From: Paenibacillus cellulositrophicus
Lineage (GTDB): Bacteria > Bacillota > Bacilli > Paenibacillales > Paenibacillaceae
Direction: 5' to 3'
Length of the DNA stretch: 64,000 nucleotides
Assembly: GCF_009363095.1 (NCBI RefSeq)
Contig: NZ_CP045295.1
Span: 1,364,001-1,428,000 of the forward strand
Position 1 is the first letter of the stretch; every line of letters begins with the position of its first letter. Of this stretch, positions 26,633 to 34,472 are shown piece by piece. The notes beneath the pieces were generated by a model, which saw only the letters and a list, made by a program, of their open reading frames with translations, made no database searches and was not told the origin of the DNA. The position numbers were made by a program, and so were the translations under genes.

Positions 26633-26887
26633 ATGGGTAAATTCTTTTTCCACGAACATGATCACCGTCGTCACTGTCATGTCCGCAGACCAAAACCAGT
26701 CATCCTCAAAAAAGAAATCAAGAAAACGATATTCGTCAAAGTCGACTGGGAACCTGTAATCAAAAAGGTCCACAAAGAAAAGCATGTTTCCTGCCATAAG
26801 ATTCACAAACAGCACCACCACTTCAAAAAACGCCACCATAAAAGATGCCACTGTCGCGATCATCACTTCGGTGGAGAAATGTATTAA
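26633..26887 (+). CDS. His/Lys/Cys-rich small protein, spore-coat (CotD-like) candidate
   Basis: A basic protein of 84 residues with many His (HEHDHRRHCHVRRPKP start, later HKQHHHFKKRHHKRCHCRDHH) and four Cys. It has the composition and short length of CotD-type spore coat proteins, but I see no definite family signature. AAAGGTGGGG lies before ATG 26633. A putative mother-cell -10 element lies upstream. A metal-binding small protein is the alternative. The antisense open frame here is rejected because it lacks a start signal. Confidence 0.65.
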   Translation: MGKFFFHEHDHRRHCHVRRPKPVILKKEIKKTIFVKVDWEPVIKKVHKEKHVSCHKIHKQHHHFKKRHHKRCHCRDHHFGGEMY

Positions 26888-26934
26888 TTCCGGATTTTTC
26901 GGATGAAATCAGCATGACACCTCCCTGATCGCAC

Positions 26935-26957
26935 GCCCGGGAACTTGGTTCCCGGGC
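26935..26957 (+). terminator. Hairpin after the coat-like gene, probable terminator
   Basis: A perfect GCCCGGGAAC/GTTCCCGGGC stem with a 3-base loop; the following tract is only moderately T-rich (ATCTATTTTATAA). Confidence 0.6.
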
Positions 26958-27031
26958 GGCATCTATTTTATAAATCACACCGAAAATCCGATAACATAGA
27001 TGTTACCCATTTTACATAGAGGAGGCTTATG

Positions 27032-27208
27032 ATGGATATCCCTGCTTTATCGATGGCCATGAGCCAGTCCCGGCTGGCTCAAAATGTGAGCATTCAGGTG
27101 CTTAAAATCGCTAAGGATCAAGCCTCGCAAGACGGTCAATCCCTGGTCAAAATGCTGGATAGCAGCGCTGTACCCCATTTGGGAAACCGTCTAGACATCC
27201 GGATTTAG
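27032..27208 (+). CDS. YjfB family protein (putative motility-associated)
   Basis: A 58-residue protein matching YjfB: MDIPALSMAMSQSRLAQNVS start, then IQVLKIAKDQ and a QSLVKMLD segment. YjfB-type proteins are small, soluble and listed as motility-linked; function is not established. AGAGGAGG precedes two tandem ATGs (27029 and 27032); the second has the better spacing. A sigma-D-like sequence lies about 40 bases upstream and a clean terminator follows. Confidence 0.85.
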   Translation: MDIPALSMAMSQSRLAQNVSIQVLKIAKDQASQDGQSLVKMLDSSAVPHLGNRLDIRI

Positions 27209-27229
27209 CTGCTCGGCTTTCTTTTCTGC

Positions 27230-27254
27230 CCCTCCAGACGGAGGGTTTTTTTAT
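27230..27254 (+). terminator. Terminator after the YjfB-like gene
   Basis: CCCTCC-AGAC-GGAGGG followed by TTTTTTTATTTTT. Confidence 0.9.
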
Positions 27255-27411
27255 TTTTCAGCACATCCGTTCAAATTAAATTCATATTTTAGGTCCATAT
27301 CCCCACCGATCAAACATCCGTTCTCTATCCAACAGACGAAAATTATCTTATGATAAAGATAGTTATTGATACAAAAGTCTTACCAGTATGTGGATACGGG
27401 AGAATAGTCTC

Positions 27412-27606
27412 ATGGAAAAGGAAATTGAAATGGCGATCCGCCGAGGCCATCAATTATTCGTTCAAAATTTGGATGGTGAATCCATCACCGGCATCCCCGA
27501 GAAATCCGATGATCCGGGCACTTTAAAGATGCGGACGGTGTATGGCTCCATGTGGATTCCGCTGGATGAAGTCGGCCATCTGTCACGCCTCATTCATATT
27601 CGTTAA
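27412..27606 (+). CDS. Small hypothetical protein
   Basis: A 64-residue protein starting MEKEIEMAIRRGHQLFVQN, then a short beta-rich region ending in YGSMWIPLDEVGHLSRLI. The pattern suggests a small beta-barrel with an N-terminal helix, but no family is recognised. The start at 27412 has GGGAG nine bases upstream, and a terminator follows directly, so it is probably a true single gene. Confidence 0.7.
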   Translation: MEKEIEMAIRRGHQLFVQNLDGESITGIPEKSDDPGTLKMRTVYGSMWIPLDEVGHLSRLIHIR

Positions 27607-27611
27607 TATTC

Positions 27612-27643
27612 GCTGCCCTGCCTGGGCGGCTTTATTTTTTTAT
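27612..27643 (+). terminator. Terminator after the 64-residue hypothetical gene
   Basis: GCTGCCC-TGCCT-GGGCGGC followed by TTTATTTTTTTA. Confidence 0.85.
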
Positions 27644-27772
27644 ATAACGATTAACCTTTCGGCTCGTAAGGTGCAGGAAAATGTGGTTCAGCGGCGCTTG
27701 GAACGGTTTATCCTTACATATAAGGAACACACTATGGATGTACTAACGATTCTATTGGAAGGACGTGTGGCG

Positions 27773-27946
27773 ATGAATAAACCGAATGAAGAGGATCGTT
27801 TCCCCGGGGTCGACCCCATTCCGGATCCCGATCACGAAACGCCCTCATCCACGGACATGATTGAAGACGTGCTGGAAGAAGGGGCGCGGGAATTAAAAAA
27901 AGGTAAACATCCGTCGAACGGGGATTCAGCGGATCATCAAGGGTGA
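27773..27946 (+). CDS. Small acidic hypothetical protein
   Basis: A 57-residue protein rich in Asp, Glu and Pro (VDPIPDPDHETPSS), with a helical stretch IEDVLEEGARELKKGK; likely disordered. The start at 27773 has AAGGA nine bases upstream. Followed by a terminator-like hairpin shared with the convergent glpQ-like gene. No family recognised. Confidence 0.6.
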   Translation: MNKPNEEDRFPGVDPIPDPDHETPSSTDMIEDVLEEGARELKKGKHPSNGDSADHQG

Positions 27947-27985
27947 CGCGTTCCCTCACTGTTCTGGAGACGTTTACGGGCACAA

Positions 27986-28018
27986 AATAACCCGATGCCG
28001 CCGTGGCATCGGGTTATC
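27986..28018. terminator. Hairpin terminator between convergent genes
   Basis: A 13-bp stem (AATAACCCGATGCC with GGCATCGGGTTAT); T-tracts are weak on both sides. Confidence 0.65.
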
Positions 28019-28023
28019 GTTGT

Positions 28024-28764
28024 TTAGGAGCGCACCGAAGCGCTCAGCAGCGCTGCCAGCTTATCCGGGTAGTCGGTGATGATCCCCGCTGCCCCTGCGT
28101 CGATAAGACGCTGCATTTCCTCTTCTTCGTTGACCGTCCATGGGTGGTATACCTTACCGGCCGCCTTTGCTCCCGCCACAAATTCAGGCAGCACCGCAAA
28201 ATGGTAGGCGTGCAGGGCGTCGGCTTCAACGCTGCGGGCATATTCCCACGGCTCATACAGTCCCTCCATGTACAAAATGCCGGTACGGATTTCAGGCGCG
28301 AGCTGCTTGCAGAGCCGCAGGGAATAGTGATTGAAGCTTGAGATGACGATCCGCTCGCTCAGGTTATAGCTTCTTACCATGTCGATGACCTTTTCCTCAA
28401 GCCCTTCATAAGGTACCTTGGTATTTTTCAACTCGATGTTGACGACGGTCCCGGTGTCCTGAACCAGCTCCAGCAGCTCTTCCAGCAGCGGAAGGCGCTC
28501 CTCCGCAAAATCGGGATGGAACCAGCTGCCGGCGTCCAGCTTCCTCAGCTCTTCCAGGTCATGGTCTTTGACCCACCCGCTCCCGTTTGTCGTCCGCGAC
28601 AACGTTTCGTCGTGAATCAGGACAAGCCGGCCGTCCCGGGTTAACTGAACATCGGTTTCAATCCCCGTGGCACCAAGCTCCAAACTGCGGGCAAAGGCGG
28701 CCATCGTATTTTCCGGACATACCGCAGATGCGCCCCGGTGGGCAAAATTAATAATCGAATCCAA
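28024..28764 (-). CDS. Glycerophosphodiester phosphodiesterase
   Basis: Hydrolyses glycerophosphodiesters to glycerol 3-phosphate and an alcohol. The 246-residue TIM-barrel protein has the family residues in order: FAHRGASAVCPENT (residues 7-20), the metal pair IETDVQLT (Glu/Asp) at 35-42, IHDETLSRTTNG at 50-61 and NIELKNT at about 109. There is no signal peptide, so it is cytoplasmic (UgpQ/YqiK type). The first codon is TTG 28764, with GGGAGG ten bases upstream; no ATG is available at that distance. Confidence 0.93.
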   Translation of the reverse strand: MDSIINFAHRGASAVCPENTMAAFARSLELGATGIETDVQLTRDGRLVLIHDETLSRTTNGSGWVKDHDLEELRKLDAGSWFHPDFAEERLPLLEELLELVQDTGTVVNIELKNTKVPYEGLEEKVIDMVRSYNLSERIVISSFNHYSLRLCKQLAPEIRTGILYMEGLYEPWEYARSVEADALHAYHFAVLPEFVAGAKAAGKVYHPWTVNEEEEMQRLIDAGAAGIITDYPDKLAALLSASVRS

Positions 28765-28937
28765 CTTCTCTCAACCTCCCGACTGGTATTCTCGCAAACC
28801 TTACCAACTTATCGTACCCGTCTTATGTAATGCGAGTATTAACCGTAGAGTTTACAAACCGCTCCATCCAAATTGATTCCTCTCTGATGGTTGTATTTTA
28901 TCATGGATTTATCCCGCATATAAGGAGGTATTCGTTC

Positions 28938-29099
28938 ATGATCGTATTTGACGTCATCGTCCACGGAGAAGTCAAAGAAACCATCCGGCCGGCCACCCAG
29001 CGGCTGCAGCATATCCTCGCCTATGTCACCGAAGAGGCCAAGATCCTCAGCAAAAAATACGGAACGGCCGTTAACTTAAGCCGGAGAATCATTTATTGA
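28938..29099 (+). CDS. Small hypothetical protein
   Basis: A 53-residue protein (starts MIVFDVIVHGEVKETIRPAT) with a beta-strand followed by a helix (RLQHILAYVTEEAKILSKKY) and a basic tail. GGAGG lies nine bases before ATG 28938. No family recognised. A terminator-like hairpin follows immediately. Confidence 0.65.
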   Translation: MIVFDVIVHGEVKETIRPATQRLQHILAYVTEEAKILSKKYGTAVNLSRRIIY

Positions 29100-29102
29100 C
29101 CG

Positions 29103-29134
29103 GAAGGGGATCGGTACTCGATCGCCTTTTTTTA
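29103..29134 (+). terminator. Terminator after the 53-residue hypothetical gene
   Basis: GGGGATCG and CGATCGCC pair (one mismatch) around GTACT, followed by seven Ts. Confidence 0.75.
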
Positions 29135-29623
29135 TGTCGATACACGCTTTTCTTTTCTCGTCTCGACGCAACGATGGGCCTCAAGAACATGCTGCGCCTC
29201 GATGCTTCGCTCCTTACTGCACTCCACAATGACCATAAAATGCCCCTGAATCAGCAGCTTCTCATAGTTTTCTGCATCCCCTTCGGGGACGCCAATCCCC
29301 ACCAGACTGACAATCAAACCATCGTTCTTCCCTCCGACTTCCGCCCCCCCAAGTTTGGCCGCTGCCGGTCCCGATGCCCAGGTGACTTGATCCCGCAGCG
29401 TCAGGCTGGAGGTTAAATCCCGGATTTCGCCGAACAACCCGCTGGTACCATGCCTGGACACGGGTTCTTTCAAGCCGGTATCCCGGCATATGATAGATAG
29501 CTGTCTCTTGTCAAGGGCAAGCAGCGACACGTCCTTTTTGTCAAAATGACGCTCCCAAAGCGCGCTGACCGCCAGCGCCGTATCCTGTCTCGTCCGGAAC
29601 AATGCGATCACGAGTTGATTCAT
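29132..29623 (-). CDS. General-stress-protein-17M-like domain protein (YflT-like)
   Basis: A soluble protein of 163 residues. The N-terminus MNQLVIALFRTRQDTALAVS and the later SLVGIGVPEGDAENYEKLL and GHFMVIVEC resemble YflT/general stress 17M domains, in which a repeated alpha/beta unit ends with the glycine-rich VPEGDAENYE motif. Function unknown. The start at 29623 has GGGAGG eight bases upstream; the frame upstream of it runs across the YjcZ gene and is not coding. Induction by stress is inferred from family only. Confidence 0.72.
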   Translation of the reverse strand: MNQLVIALFRTRQDTALAVSALWERHFDKKDVSLLALDKRQLSIICRDTGLKEPVSRHGTSGLFGEIRDLTSSLTLRDQVTWASGPAAAKLGGAEVGGKNDGLIVSLVGIGVPEGDAENYEKLLIQGHFMVIVECSKERSIEAQHVLEAHRCVETRKEKRVST

Positions 29624-29682
29624 CCTCAATCCCTCCCAGGTTAAATGACTGTATGTAATTAGGTAAACTATCGCGGCCATAA

Positions 29683-29716
29683 AAAAACATCCCGGCATGA
29701 TGATCCGCCAGGATGC
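29683..29716 (-). terminator. Terminator of the YjcZ gene
   Basis: On the minus strand CATCCTGGC pairs with GCCGGGATG, followed by TTTTTTT. Confidence 0.82.
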
Positions 29717-29730
29717 TCCTGTGTTCCGAC

Positions 29731-29844
29731 TTAACAAAAACACGAACTCAGAATAATGACCAAGAGGATGAAAAGGACCAAGATCGCTCCCGTCGATTTG
29801 AAAACTCCGCCTGGATAACCAACGCCGCCTACGACTCCGCTCAT
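29731..29844 (-). CDS. YjcZ family tiny sporulation membrane protein
   Basis: A 37-residue protein: Gly-rich start MSGVVGGVGYPGG, then a hydrophobic segment (AILVLFILLVIILSSCFC). This is the signature of the TIGR01732 'tiny transmembrane' (YjcZ/YjcM) proteins of endospore formers. AAGGAGG lies nine bases before ATG 29844. A sequence CATAATATA matching the sigma-K -10 consensus sits 33 bases upstream of the start, at 29877-29885. It ends in its own terminator. Confidence 0.88.
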   Translation of the reverse strand: MSGVVGGVGYPGGVFKSTGAILVLFILLVIILSSCFC

Positions 29845-29876
29845 AGGTTTGAACCTCCTTTTTCATGGGGTCAACC

Positions 29877-29885
29877 TATATTATG
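29877..29885 (-). promoter_or_regulatory. Possible sigma-K -10 element of the YjcZ gene
   Basis: Minus strand CATAATATA fits CATANNNTA; the matching AC of a -35 is found only 13 bases upstream, shorter than the usual spacing. Confidence 0.4.
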
Positions 29886-30055
29886 TAGTTCACCTGCGGT
29901 TTGACTGTACGAATACCCGGATTGCCTCAAACGGTTACCCTTCCGGAGCAATGGCAGGAGCTCCCTGAATCATCCTTGTGACATTTGGTTAATGGGTTGT
30001 AAAAGAGGAAACAGACCGTTACATAGGCTGGTCCATGAAGGCTGGGGGGATTTGA

Positions 30056-31138
30056 TTGCTGCAGAGCAAATATTTTCGTACATGTCTGGGTATCATCGCT
30101 GCGCTTTTAATTATTTATTTGGGTGCCAAAGTAAAGTTTATTTTCAATCCGATCGTGCTGTTGTTCAAGCTGCTGCTGGTTCCGGTGATGCTGGCCGGTT
30201 TCATGTATTACTTGCTGAGGCCCATCGTGAATTACTTGGAAAAGCACCACTGGAAAAGGTCGCTTTCGATTTTGTCGATCTACCTCGTGTTCGTTGGTCT
30301 GATCGCCCTGTTTTCGGTGCTGGTATGGCCAACGCTGCGCGAGCAGGTGATCACTTTTGCCGAAAACGCGCCTTATTTCGTGGAAGATTTGCAGAAGCAG
30401 TTTGAGGCTCTTCAGAAAAACAGCTTTTTCGCCAAGGCGCTGCCAAGCGAGTCGGAAATTTATGCCCGCGTGAGTGAATATCTCAACGGTCTAATTATGG
30501 CCGTAACGGATTCGATCTCCAATTTTATATCCGTCGTATCCAATGTCGTAGTCATTATTGCTACCGTTCCGATCGTGCTGTATTACATGCTGAAAGAAAG
30601 CAGCAAGCTTCCCCCTAAAATTTTGCATATCCTTCCGCGGAAATACCGGAAGGAAGGGAAAGAAGCGCTGCGGGAAATCGATACGGCGCTCAGCAACTTT
30701 ATCGTCGGCAGGGTCGTGCTGAATCTCATTCTGGGCGTACTGATGTACATCGGCTTCCTCATTATCGGGCTTCCGTACTCTCTCCTGCTCGCGCTGATCT
30801 CGATCGTCCTGAACCTGATTCCATACGTAGGTGCGATCATCGCTGCCATTCCGGTCGTTATCATCGGTTTTATCGATTCGCCATCCGTTGCCGTATGGTC
30901 GCTCGTCGTGATCATCATCTCCCAGCAGATCCAGGATAATCTGCTGACGCCGATTATTTACGGCAAGCAGCTGGACATTCATCCGATGACGGCCATCGTC
31001 CTGCTGCTGATCGGCGGAGACGTATCCGGGATCGTCGGCGTCATTTTGGCCATTCCCGTCTACATGATCGCCAAGATCATAATCGTCCGGGGGTATGGGC
31101 TGTTTTTGGCGGAAAAGGTAGATGACATGAAAGACTGA
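30056..31138 (+). CDS. AI-2E family transporter (YtvI/PerM-like)
   Basis: A membrane protein of 360 residues with about eight hydrophobic segments: two near the N-terminus, one near 70-90, one near 155-175, then four from 220 to 345. The central soluble part (about 95-150) and the signature LNLIPYVGAIIAAIP near 257 identify the AI-2 exporter (PerM/YdiK/YtvI) superfamily. The transported solute is unknown; family members export AI-2 or sodium. The first codon is TTG 30056, after GGGGGGA. It is followed by a convergent gene. Confidence 0.9.
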   Translation: MLQSKYFRTCLGIIAALLIIYLGAKVKFIFNPIVLLFKLLLVPVMLAGFMYYLLRPIVNYLEKHHWKRSLSILSIYLVFVGLIALFSVLVWPTLREQVITFAENAPYFVEDLQKQFEALQKNSFFAKALPSESEIYARVSEYLNGLIMAVTDSISNFISVVSNVVVIIATVPIVLYYMLKESSKLPPKILHILPRKYRKEGKEALREIDTALSNFIVGRVVLNLILGVLMYIGFLIIGLPYSLLLALISIVLNLIPYVGAIIAAIPVVIIGFIDSPSVAVWSLVVIIISQQIQDNLLTPIIYGKQLDIHPMTAIVLLLIGGDVSGIVGVILAIPVYMIAKIIIVRGYGLFLAEKVDDMKD

Positions 31139-31168
31139 GGAAAAAAAGCATGCCGCAGGACCAATGTC

Positions 31169-31579
31169 TCACAGCATGCCACGCAATGACCGGACAACGC
31201 AAGTGCACTCCGCTTTCCGAAAAGTCCGGCCGTCCGACAGGGTCACCGTCTCCGCATTATGCGAGCTCAGGGTGGCCCTGTATGCTTCCAGACGGTCCTT
31301 CCGCCAGATCATGACCTCGGACCCGAACAACACGGCGTTATCAAACTGCCGTTTGTCCTTCATGATATATCCGACCGAATGAGGCGCGGCGTCAGGGGCA
31401 TTTTTCCCTTCGGGAAGAAGCCGGATCGTACAAACCTCGCCAAACGGCAGCTTCAGGTCGTGCGGCCCGAGCACGAGCCATTCGTTATGTTCATCCCACT
31501 TGCGAAGCGTCCCCTTGACCCGGGAATGCAGCTTGTCGTTGCACAGGATAGTAACCCGCCTGCCGATCCAGTTCTTCAT
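31169..31579 (-). CDS. Hypothetical protein
   Basis: A protein of 136 residues, beta-rich, with two similar small-barrel halves (WIGRRVTILCNDKLHSRVKG and later LFGSEVMIWRKDRLEAYRAT), suggesting an SH3-like or LSm-like fold. No family recognised. AAGGAGG lies ten bases before ATG 31579. It lies 32 bases downstream of ung on the same strand, so the two may form an operon. Confidence 0.7.
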   Translation of the reverse strand: MKNWIGRRVTILCNDKLHSRVKGTLRKWDEHNEWLVLGPHDLKLPFGEVCTIRLLPEGKNAPDAAPHSVGYIMKDKRQFDNAVLFGSEVMIWRKDRLEAYRATLSSHNAETVTLSDGRTFRKAECTCVVRSLRGML

Positions 31580-31611
31580 GGCCCTTTCGCCTCCTTTCGC
31601 ATGAAAATGAG

Positions 31612-32283
31612 TTACATGTCAGGAATCGCCCAATCGACCGGCTTGATCCCATGGGCTGCTAAAAACGCGTTGGCTTTGGAAAAAGGCCTGCTTCCAAAAA
31701 AACCGCGGTGCACCGACAGCGGACTCGGGTGAACCGTCTGGATCACCAGATGCTTTTTCCGATCGATAAAAGCTCCTTTTTTCTGGGCATGGCTTCCCCA
31801 TAGAATGAACACGACCGGCTTATCCCGCTCATTCAGCTTCTCAATGACAGCATCGGTAAATCGCTCCCATCCTAATCCTTTATGCGAATTGGCCTCGCCA
31901 TCCCGGACGGTCAGCACCGTATTGAGCAGCAGCACCCCTTGCTCGGCCCAATGCACCAGCGTTCCATGGTTTGGAATCGGCACGCCAAGATCGCTGTGCA
32001 GCTCTTTGTAAATGTTCACGAGGGAAGGCGGAATCCGCACGCCGGGTTTGACCGAAAAGCTAAGGCCGTGGGCCTGTCCGGGTCCATGATAAGGATCCTG
32101 TCCCAAAATGACCACTTTGGTATCCTCATATGGGGTCAGCTTGAGCGCTTTAAAGAGGTCCTCTTTCGGCGGGTACACTTTGTGAAGCTTGTATTCCTTG
32201 GCCAGCTTATAACGGAGTTCCTGAAAATAGTCCTTTTCGGTTTCTTCCTTCAGCTGCTCGTCCCAATCGTTATTAAATATCAT
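31612..32283 (-). CDS. ung: Uracil-DNA glycosylase, family 1
   Basis: Removes uracil from DNA at the start of base-excision repair. The 223-residue protein has the catalytic [16 protein letters not shown] (residues 61-76, Asp general base) and the C-terminal HPSPLS loop with the catalytic His near residue 185, plus LLLNTVLTV. Length is standard. ATG 32283 has GGAG nine bases upstream. Confidence 0.97.
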   Translation of the reverse strand: MIFNNDWDEQLKEETEKDYFQELRYKLAKEYKLHKVYPPKEDLFKALKLTPYEDTKVVILGQDPYHGPGQAHGLSFSVKPGVRIPPSLVNIYKELHSDLGVPIPNHGTLVHWAEQGVLLLNTVLTVRDGEANSHKGLGWERFTDAVIEKLNERDKPVVFILWGSHAQKKGAFIDRKKHLVIQTVHPSPLSVHRGFFGSRPFSKANAFLAAHGIKPVDWAIPDM

Positions 32284-32383
32284 GAAGCATTTCTCCTCTC
32301 TCGTAAATATATAAACCTATTTTTATAGAAAAACGTCTGCCGACGCACATTCAATAAAAGTCAGACCGCATTGAAAGGCAGCT

Positions 32384-32420
32384 AAAAAAATAAGCCGGCC
32401 CCGATCCGGACCAGCTTACC
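32384..32420 (-). terminator. Terminator after tRNA-Leu copy 2
   Basis: On the minus strand AAGCTGGTCC pairs (G-U included) with GGGGCCGGCTT, then ATTTTTTT. Confidence 0.8.
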
Positions 32421-32443
32421 CTGTTCAACTTGTTCCAATCCAA

Positions 32444-32529
32444 TGCCGAGAACCGGGCTCGAACCGGTACGGTAGTCACCTACCGCAGGATTTTAAGTCC
32501 TGTGCGTCTGCCAATTCCGCCATCCCGGC
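32444..32529 (-). tRNA. tRNA-Leu (anticodon TAA), copy 2
   Basis: A class II tRNA with long variable arm GGTAGG/CTACC, anticodon loop CTTAAAA, and T-loop GGTTCGAGCC; acceptor GCCGGGA/TCTCGGC. It differs from the neighbouring copy at only two positions, which pair with each other. CCA is not encoded. Confidence 0.95.
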
Positions 32530-32626
32530 TTGTCTATCACTTTTGTGACGACAAAATTTAATATAACATGTTTTGCCTATACCGGCAATCCTTTAATTCC
32601 CATTCCTTTTGTTGCCATGAGCACAA

Positions 32627-32660
32627 AAAAACCGGCTCAGTCAAAGACTGAGCCGGCTTC
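32627..32660 (-). terminator. Terminator between the two tRNA-Leu copies
   Basis: Minus strand CCGGCTCAGTC-TTT-GACTGAGCCGG followed by TTTTTT; a perfect 11-bp stem. Confidence 0.9.
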
Positions 32661-32679
32661 CTTCGATGTTTTACCTGTA

Positions 32680-32765
32680 TGCCGAGGACCGGGCTCGAAC
32701 CGGTACGGTAGTCACCTACCGCAGGATTTTAAGTCCTGTGCGTCTGCCAATTCCGCCACCCCGGC
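32680..32765 (-). tRNA. tRNA-Leu (anticodon TAA), copy 1
   Basis: A class II tRNA identical to copy 2 except for the 7:66 pair of the acceptor stem (G-C here, A-T there). CCA is not encoded. Confidence 0.95.
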
Positions 32766-32790
32766 ATGCTGTTTCTTGCATATTGCTATA

Positions 32791-32867
32791 TGGTGGGCCC
32801 TGAGGGACTCGAACCCCCGACCAGTCGGTTATGAGCCGACCGCTCTAACCAACTGAGCTAAGGGCCC
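32791..32867 (-). tRNA. tRNA-Ile2 (anticodon CAT, lysidine type)
   Basis: Acceptor GGGCCCT, anticodon stem GTCGG/CCGAC with loop CTCATAA, encoded CCA. The stem/loop resembles Bacillus tRNA-Ile2 rather than elongator Met, so C34 is expected to become lysidine and read AUA. The Ile assignment is inference. Confidence 0.85.
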
Positions 32868-32901
32868 TGATCAAGTATATACCGTACAGATAATGGCTGT
32901 T

Positions 32902-32982
<81 letters not shown>

Positions 32983-33013
32983 TCATTAACCATATCAAAT
33001 AGCGACAAGAATT

Positions 33014-33043
33014 AATATACAGCATATGTACCCACTGCGTCAA
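33014..33043 (-). promoter_or_regulatory. Promoter of the tRNA cluster
   Basis: Minus strand TTGACG (33043-33038), 18-base spacer, TATATT (33019-33014). Confidence 0.65.
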
Positions 33044-33091
33044 GTATTTATTTGTGGAATTGGCGTTAAGACACCCTGAGGCCTGCCCATG

Positions 33092-33256
33092 TCACGGCAA
33101 AAAGCGGACACCGTACCTGCCTCTCCTTGAACGGAAAATTTCAACGATCCGCGGCTCTTCATAACCGTAGATCCAGCTGTCCTGCTCCAGCCTCTTCGCC
33201 AGGCACCCTGCCTGGAACTTCGTCCGATAGAGCTTGCCGAAATACACCCACCGCAT
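33092..33256 (-). CDS. Small basic hypothetical protein
   Basis: A 54-residue protein (MRWVYFGKLYRTKFQAGCLA start) with two short beta/helix units and the Arg-rich end RSRRGRYGVRFLP. GGAGG lies ten bases before ATG 33256. No family recognised; a nucleic-acid-binding role is possible from charge but not supported otherwise. Confidence 0.65.
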   Translation of the reverse strand: MRWVYFGKLYRTKFQAGCLAKRLEQDSWIYGYEEPRIVEIFRSRRGRYGVRFLP

Positions 33257-33388
33257 TGCTGCTAACCCTCCTTTCATAGATGAGATGTTTTGATGCCTAT
33301 TGTTGCCGCAAACGCGATGGTTCATTCATAACAGCAGAAATCTCGGCTAGTAAAATGTCGAAAACGTTCGAAAAAAAGCGAGATTGCT

Positions 33389-33417
33389 TTGTGCTGAGCG
33401 GAAAAATCGTTTATACT
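33389..33417 (+). promoter_or_regulatory. Promoter of the YitT-family gene
   Basis: TTGTGC (33389-33394), 17-base spacer, TATACT (33412-33417). Confidence 0.55.
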
Positions 33418-33461
33418 GATAACTAAGTTGTTTAACATTTTAATTTTCAGGAAAGCGGGGA

Positions 33462-34334
33462 ATGTCCATGGCAAAAACACATAAAAAGCTGTCTTTTGCG
33501 GATCTGGTCAAAAAATTTGTATTTATTACGGTGGGGGCCGTGCTTATGGCCGTTGCGCTCGAGGTATTTCTGGTTCCCAATGAAATCATCGATGGCGGCA
33601 TCACCGGGATTTCGATCGTCTTATCCAAAGTAACGACCTTTCCGCTCGGTATTTTTCTGTTTATTATCAACCTCCCCTTTTTATTTCTGGGATACAAGCA
33701 GATCGGAAAAACGTTCGCCTTCTCTACCCTTTACGGCATCGCCGTCATGTCTGTAACGACGCAGCTGCTGCATCATGTCAGTCCTTTTACCAATGAGAAA
33801 ATATTAGCGGTCCTGTTCGGCGGCCTTATTCTCGGCCTTGGCGTCGGACTCGTCATCCGTTTCGGCGGCTCGCTCGACGGAACCGAAATTGTCGCGATTC
33901 TGCTGTCTAAAAGGCTCCGCATGCCGGTCGGCCAAATCATTATGATCATGAACGTCTTCATTTTCATTGTTGCCGGATTCGTTTTCGGTTGGGATTCCGC
34001 GATGTACTCCATATTTACATACTATATGGCCTCCAAAGTGATGGATATCGTGGTCGAGGGCTTGAACGAGTCCAAGTCGGTCACCATCATCTCGAACGAA
34101 TACGAGGAAATTTCCCAAACGATTCAGGATCGGCTGGGACGCAGCACGACCTTCATGTACGCCAGAGGCGGCTACTCGAAGGAAGATACACAAGTCATCT
34201 ATTGCGTCGTCACCCGGCTTGAGTTGGCCAAACTGAAGGCGCTCGTGCAGGAGATCGATCCCAAAGCCTTTATTGCCATTGAGCATGTGTCCGATGTGCT
34301 CGGCGGCAATTTTGAGAAAAATGCCATCCACTAA
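33462..34334 (+). CDS. YitT family membrane protein (DUF161 plus DUF2179)
   Basis: A 290-residue protein with five or six hydrophobic segments in the first 200 residues (DUF161), followed by a soluble C-terminal DUF2179 domain with the FMYARGGYSKEDTQVIYCVV signature near residue 232. The N-terminal LVPNEIIDGGITGIS near residue 38 is typical. Transport function is suspected but unproved. Start may be ATG 33462 or ATG 33468; both lie close to GGGG. Confidence 0.92.
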   Translation: MSMAKTHKKLSFADLVKKFVFITVGAVLMAVALEVFLVPNEIIDGGITGISIVLSKVTTFPLGIFLFIINLPFLFLGYKQIGKTFAFSTLYGIAVMSVTTQLLHHVSPFTNEKILAVLFGGLILGLGVGLVIRFGGSLDGTEIVAILLSKRLRMPVGQIIMIMNVFIFIVAGFVFGWDSAMYSIFTYYMASKVMDIVVEGLNESKSVTIISNEYEEISQTIQDRLGRSTTFMYARGGYSKEDTQVIYCVVTRLELAKLKALVQEIDPKAFIAIEHVSDVLGGNFEKNAIH

Positions 34335-34395
34335 AACATTTGAAACCTCAAGCTTAAGGTTACAGCAAGGTCGATCATCCGTGTAAACAACTTAA

Positions 34396-34421
34396 AAAGG
34401 CAGCCCTTTGGGCTGCCTTTG
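34396..34421. terminator. Terminator between the YitT gene and pyrE
   Basis: AAAGGCAGCCC-TTT-GGGCTGCCTTT, A-tract left and T-tract right; may terminate both the YitT gene and the pyr operon. Confidence 0.8.
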
Positions 34422-34472
34422 CTGTATCATTTTATAAATCCATTTGAGGAAATTCACACAAGCGTCGTCTTC

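Noticed and set aside
26534..26866. Hydrophobic 110-residue frame antisense to the coat-like gene
   Set aside because: It is the mirror of His/Lys-rich codons, lacks a ribosome binding site and has no conserved features.
27344..27361. TATCTT/AAGATA dyad before the 64-residue gene as an operator
   Set aside because: A 6-bp A/T-rich dyad in an AT-rich gap is expected by chance and no regulator is linked.
31142..31180. Hairpin with GCATGC arms and T7 as terminator of the 136-residue gene
   Set aside because: It overlaps the end of the coding region and the stem is interrupted; evidence was too weak for a separate feature.
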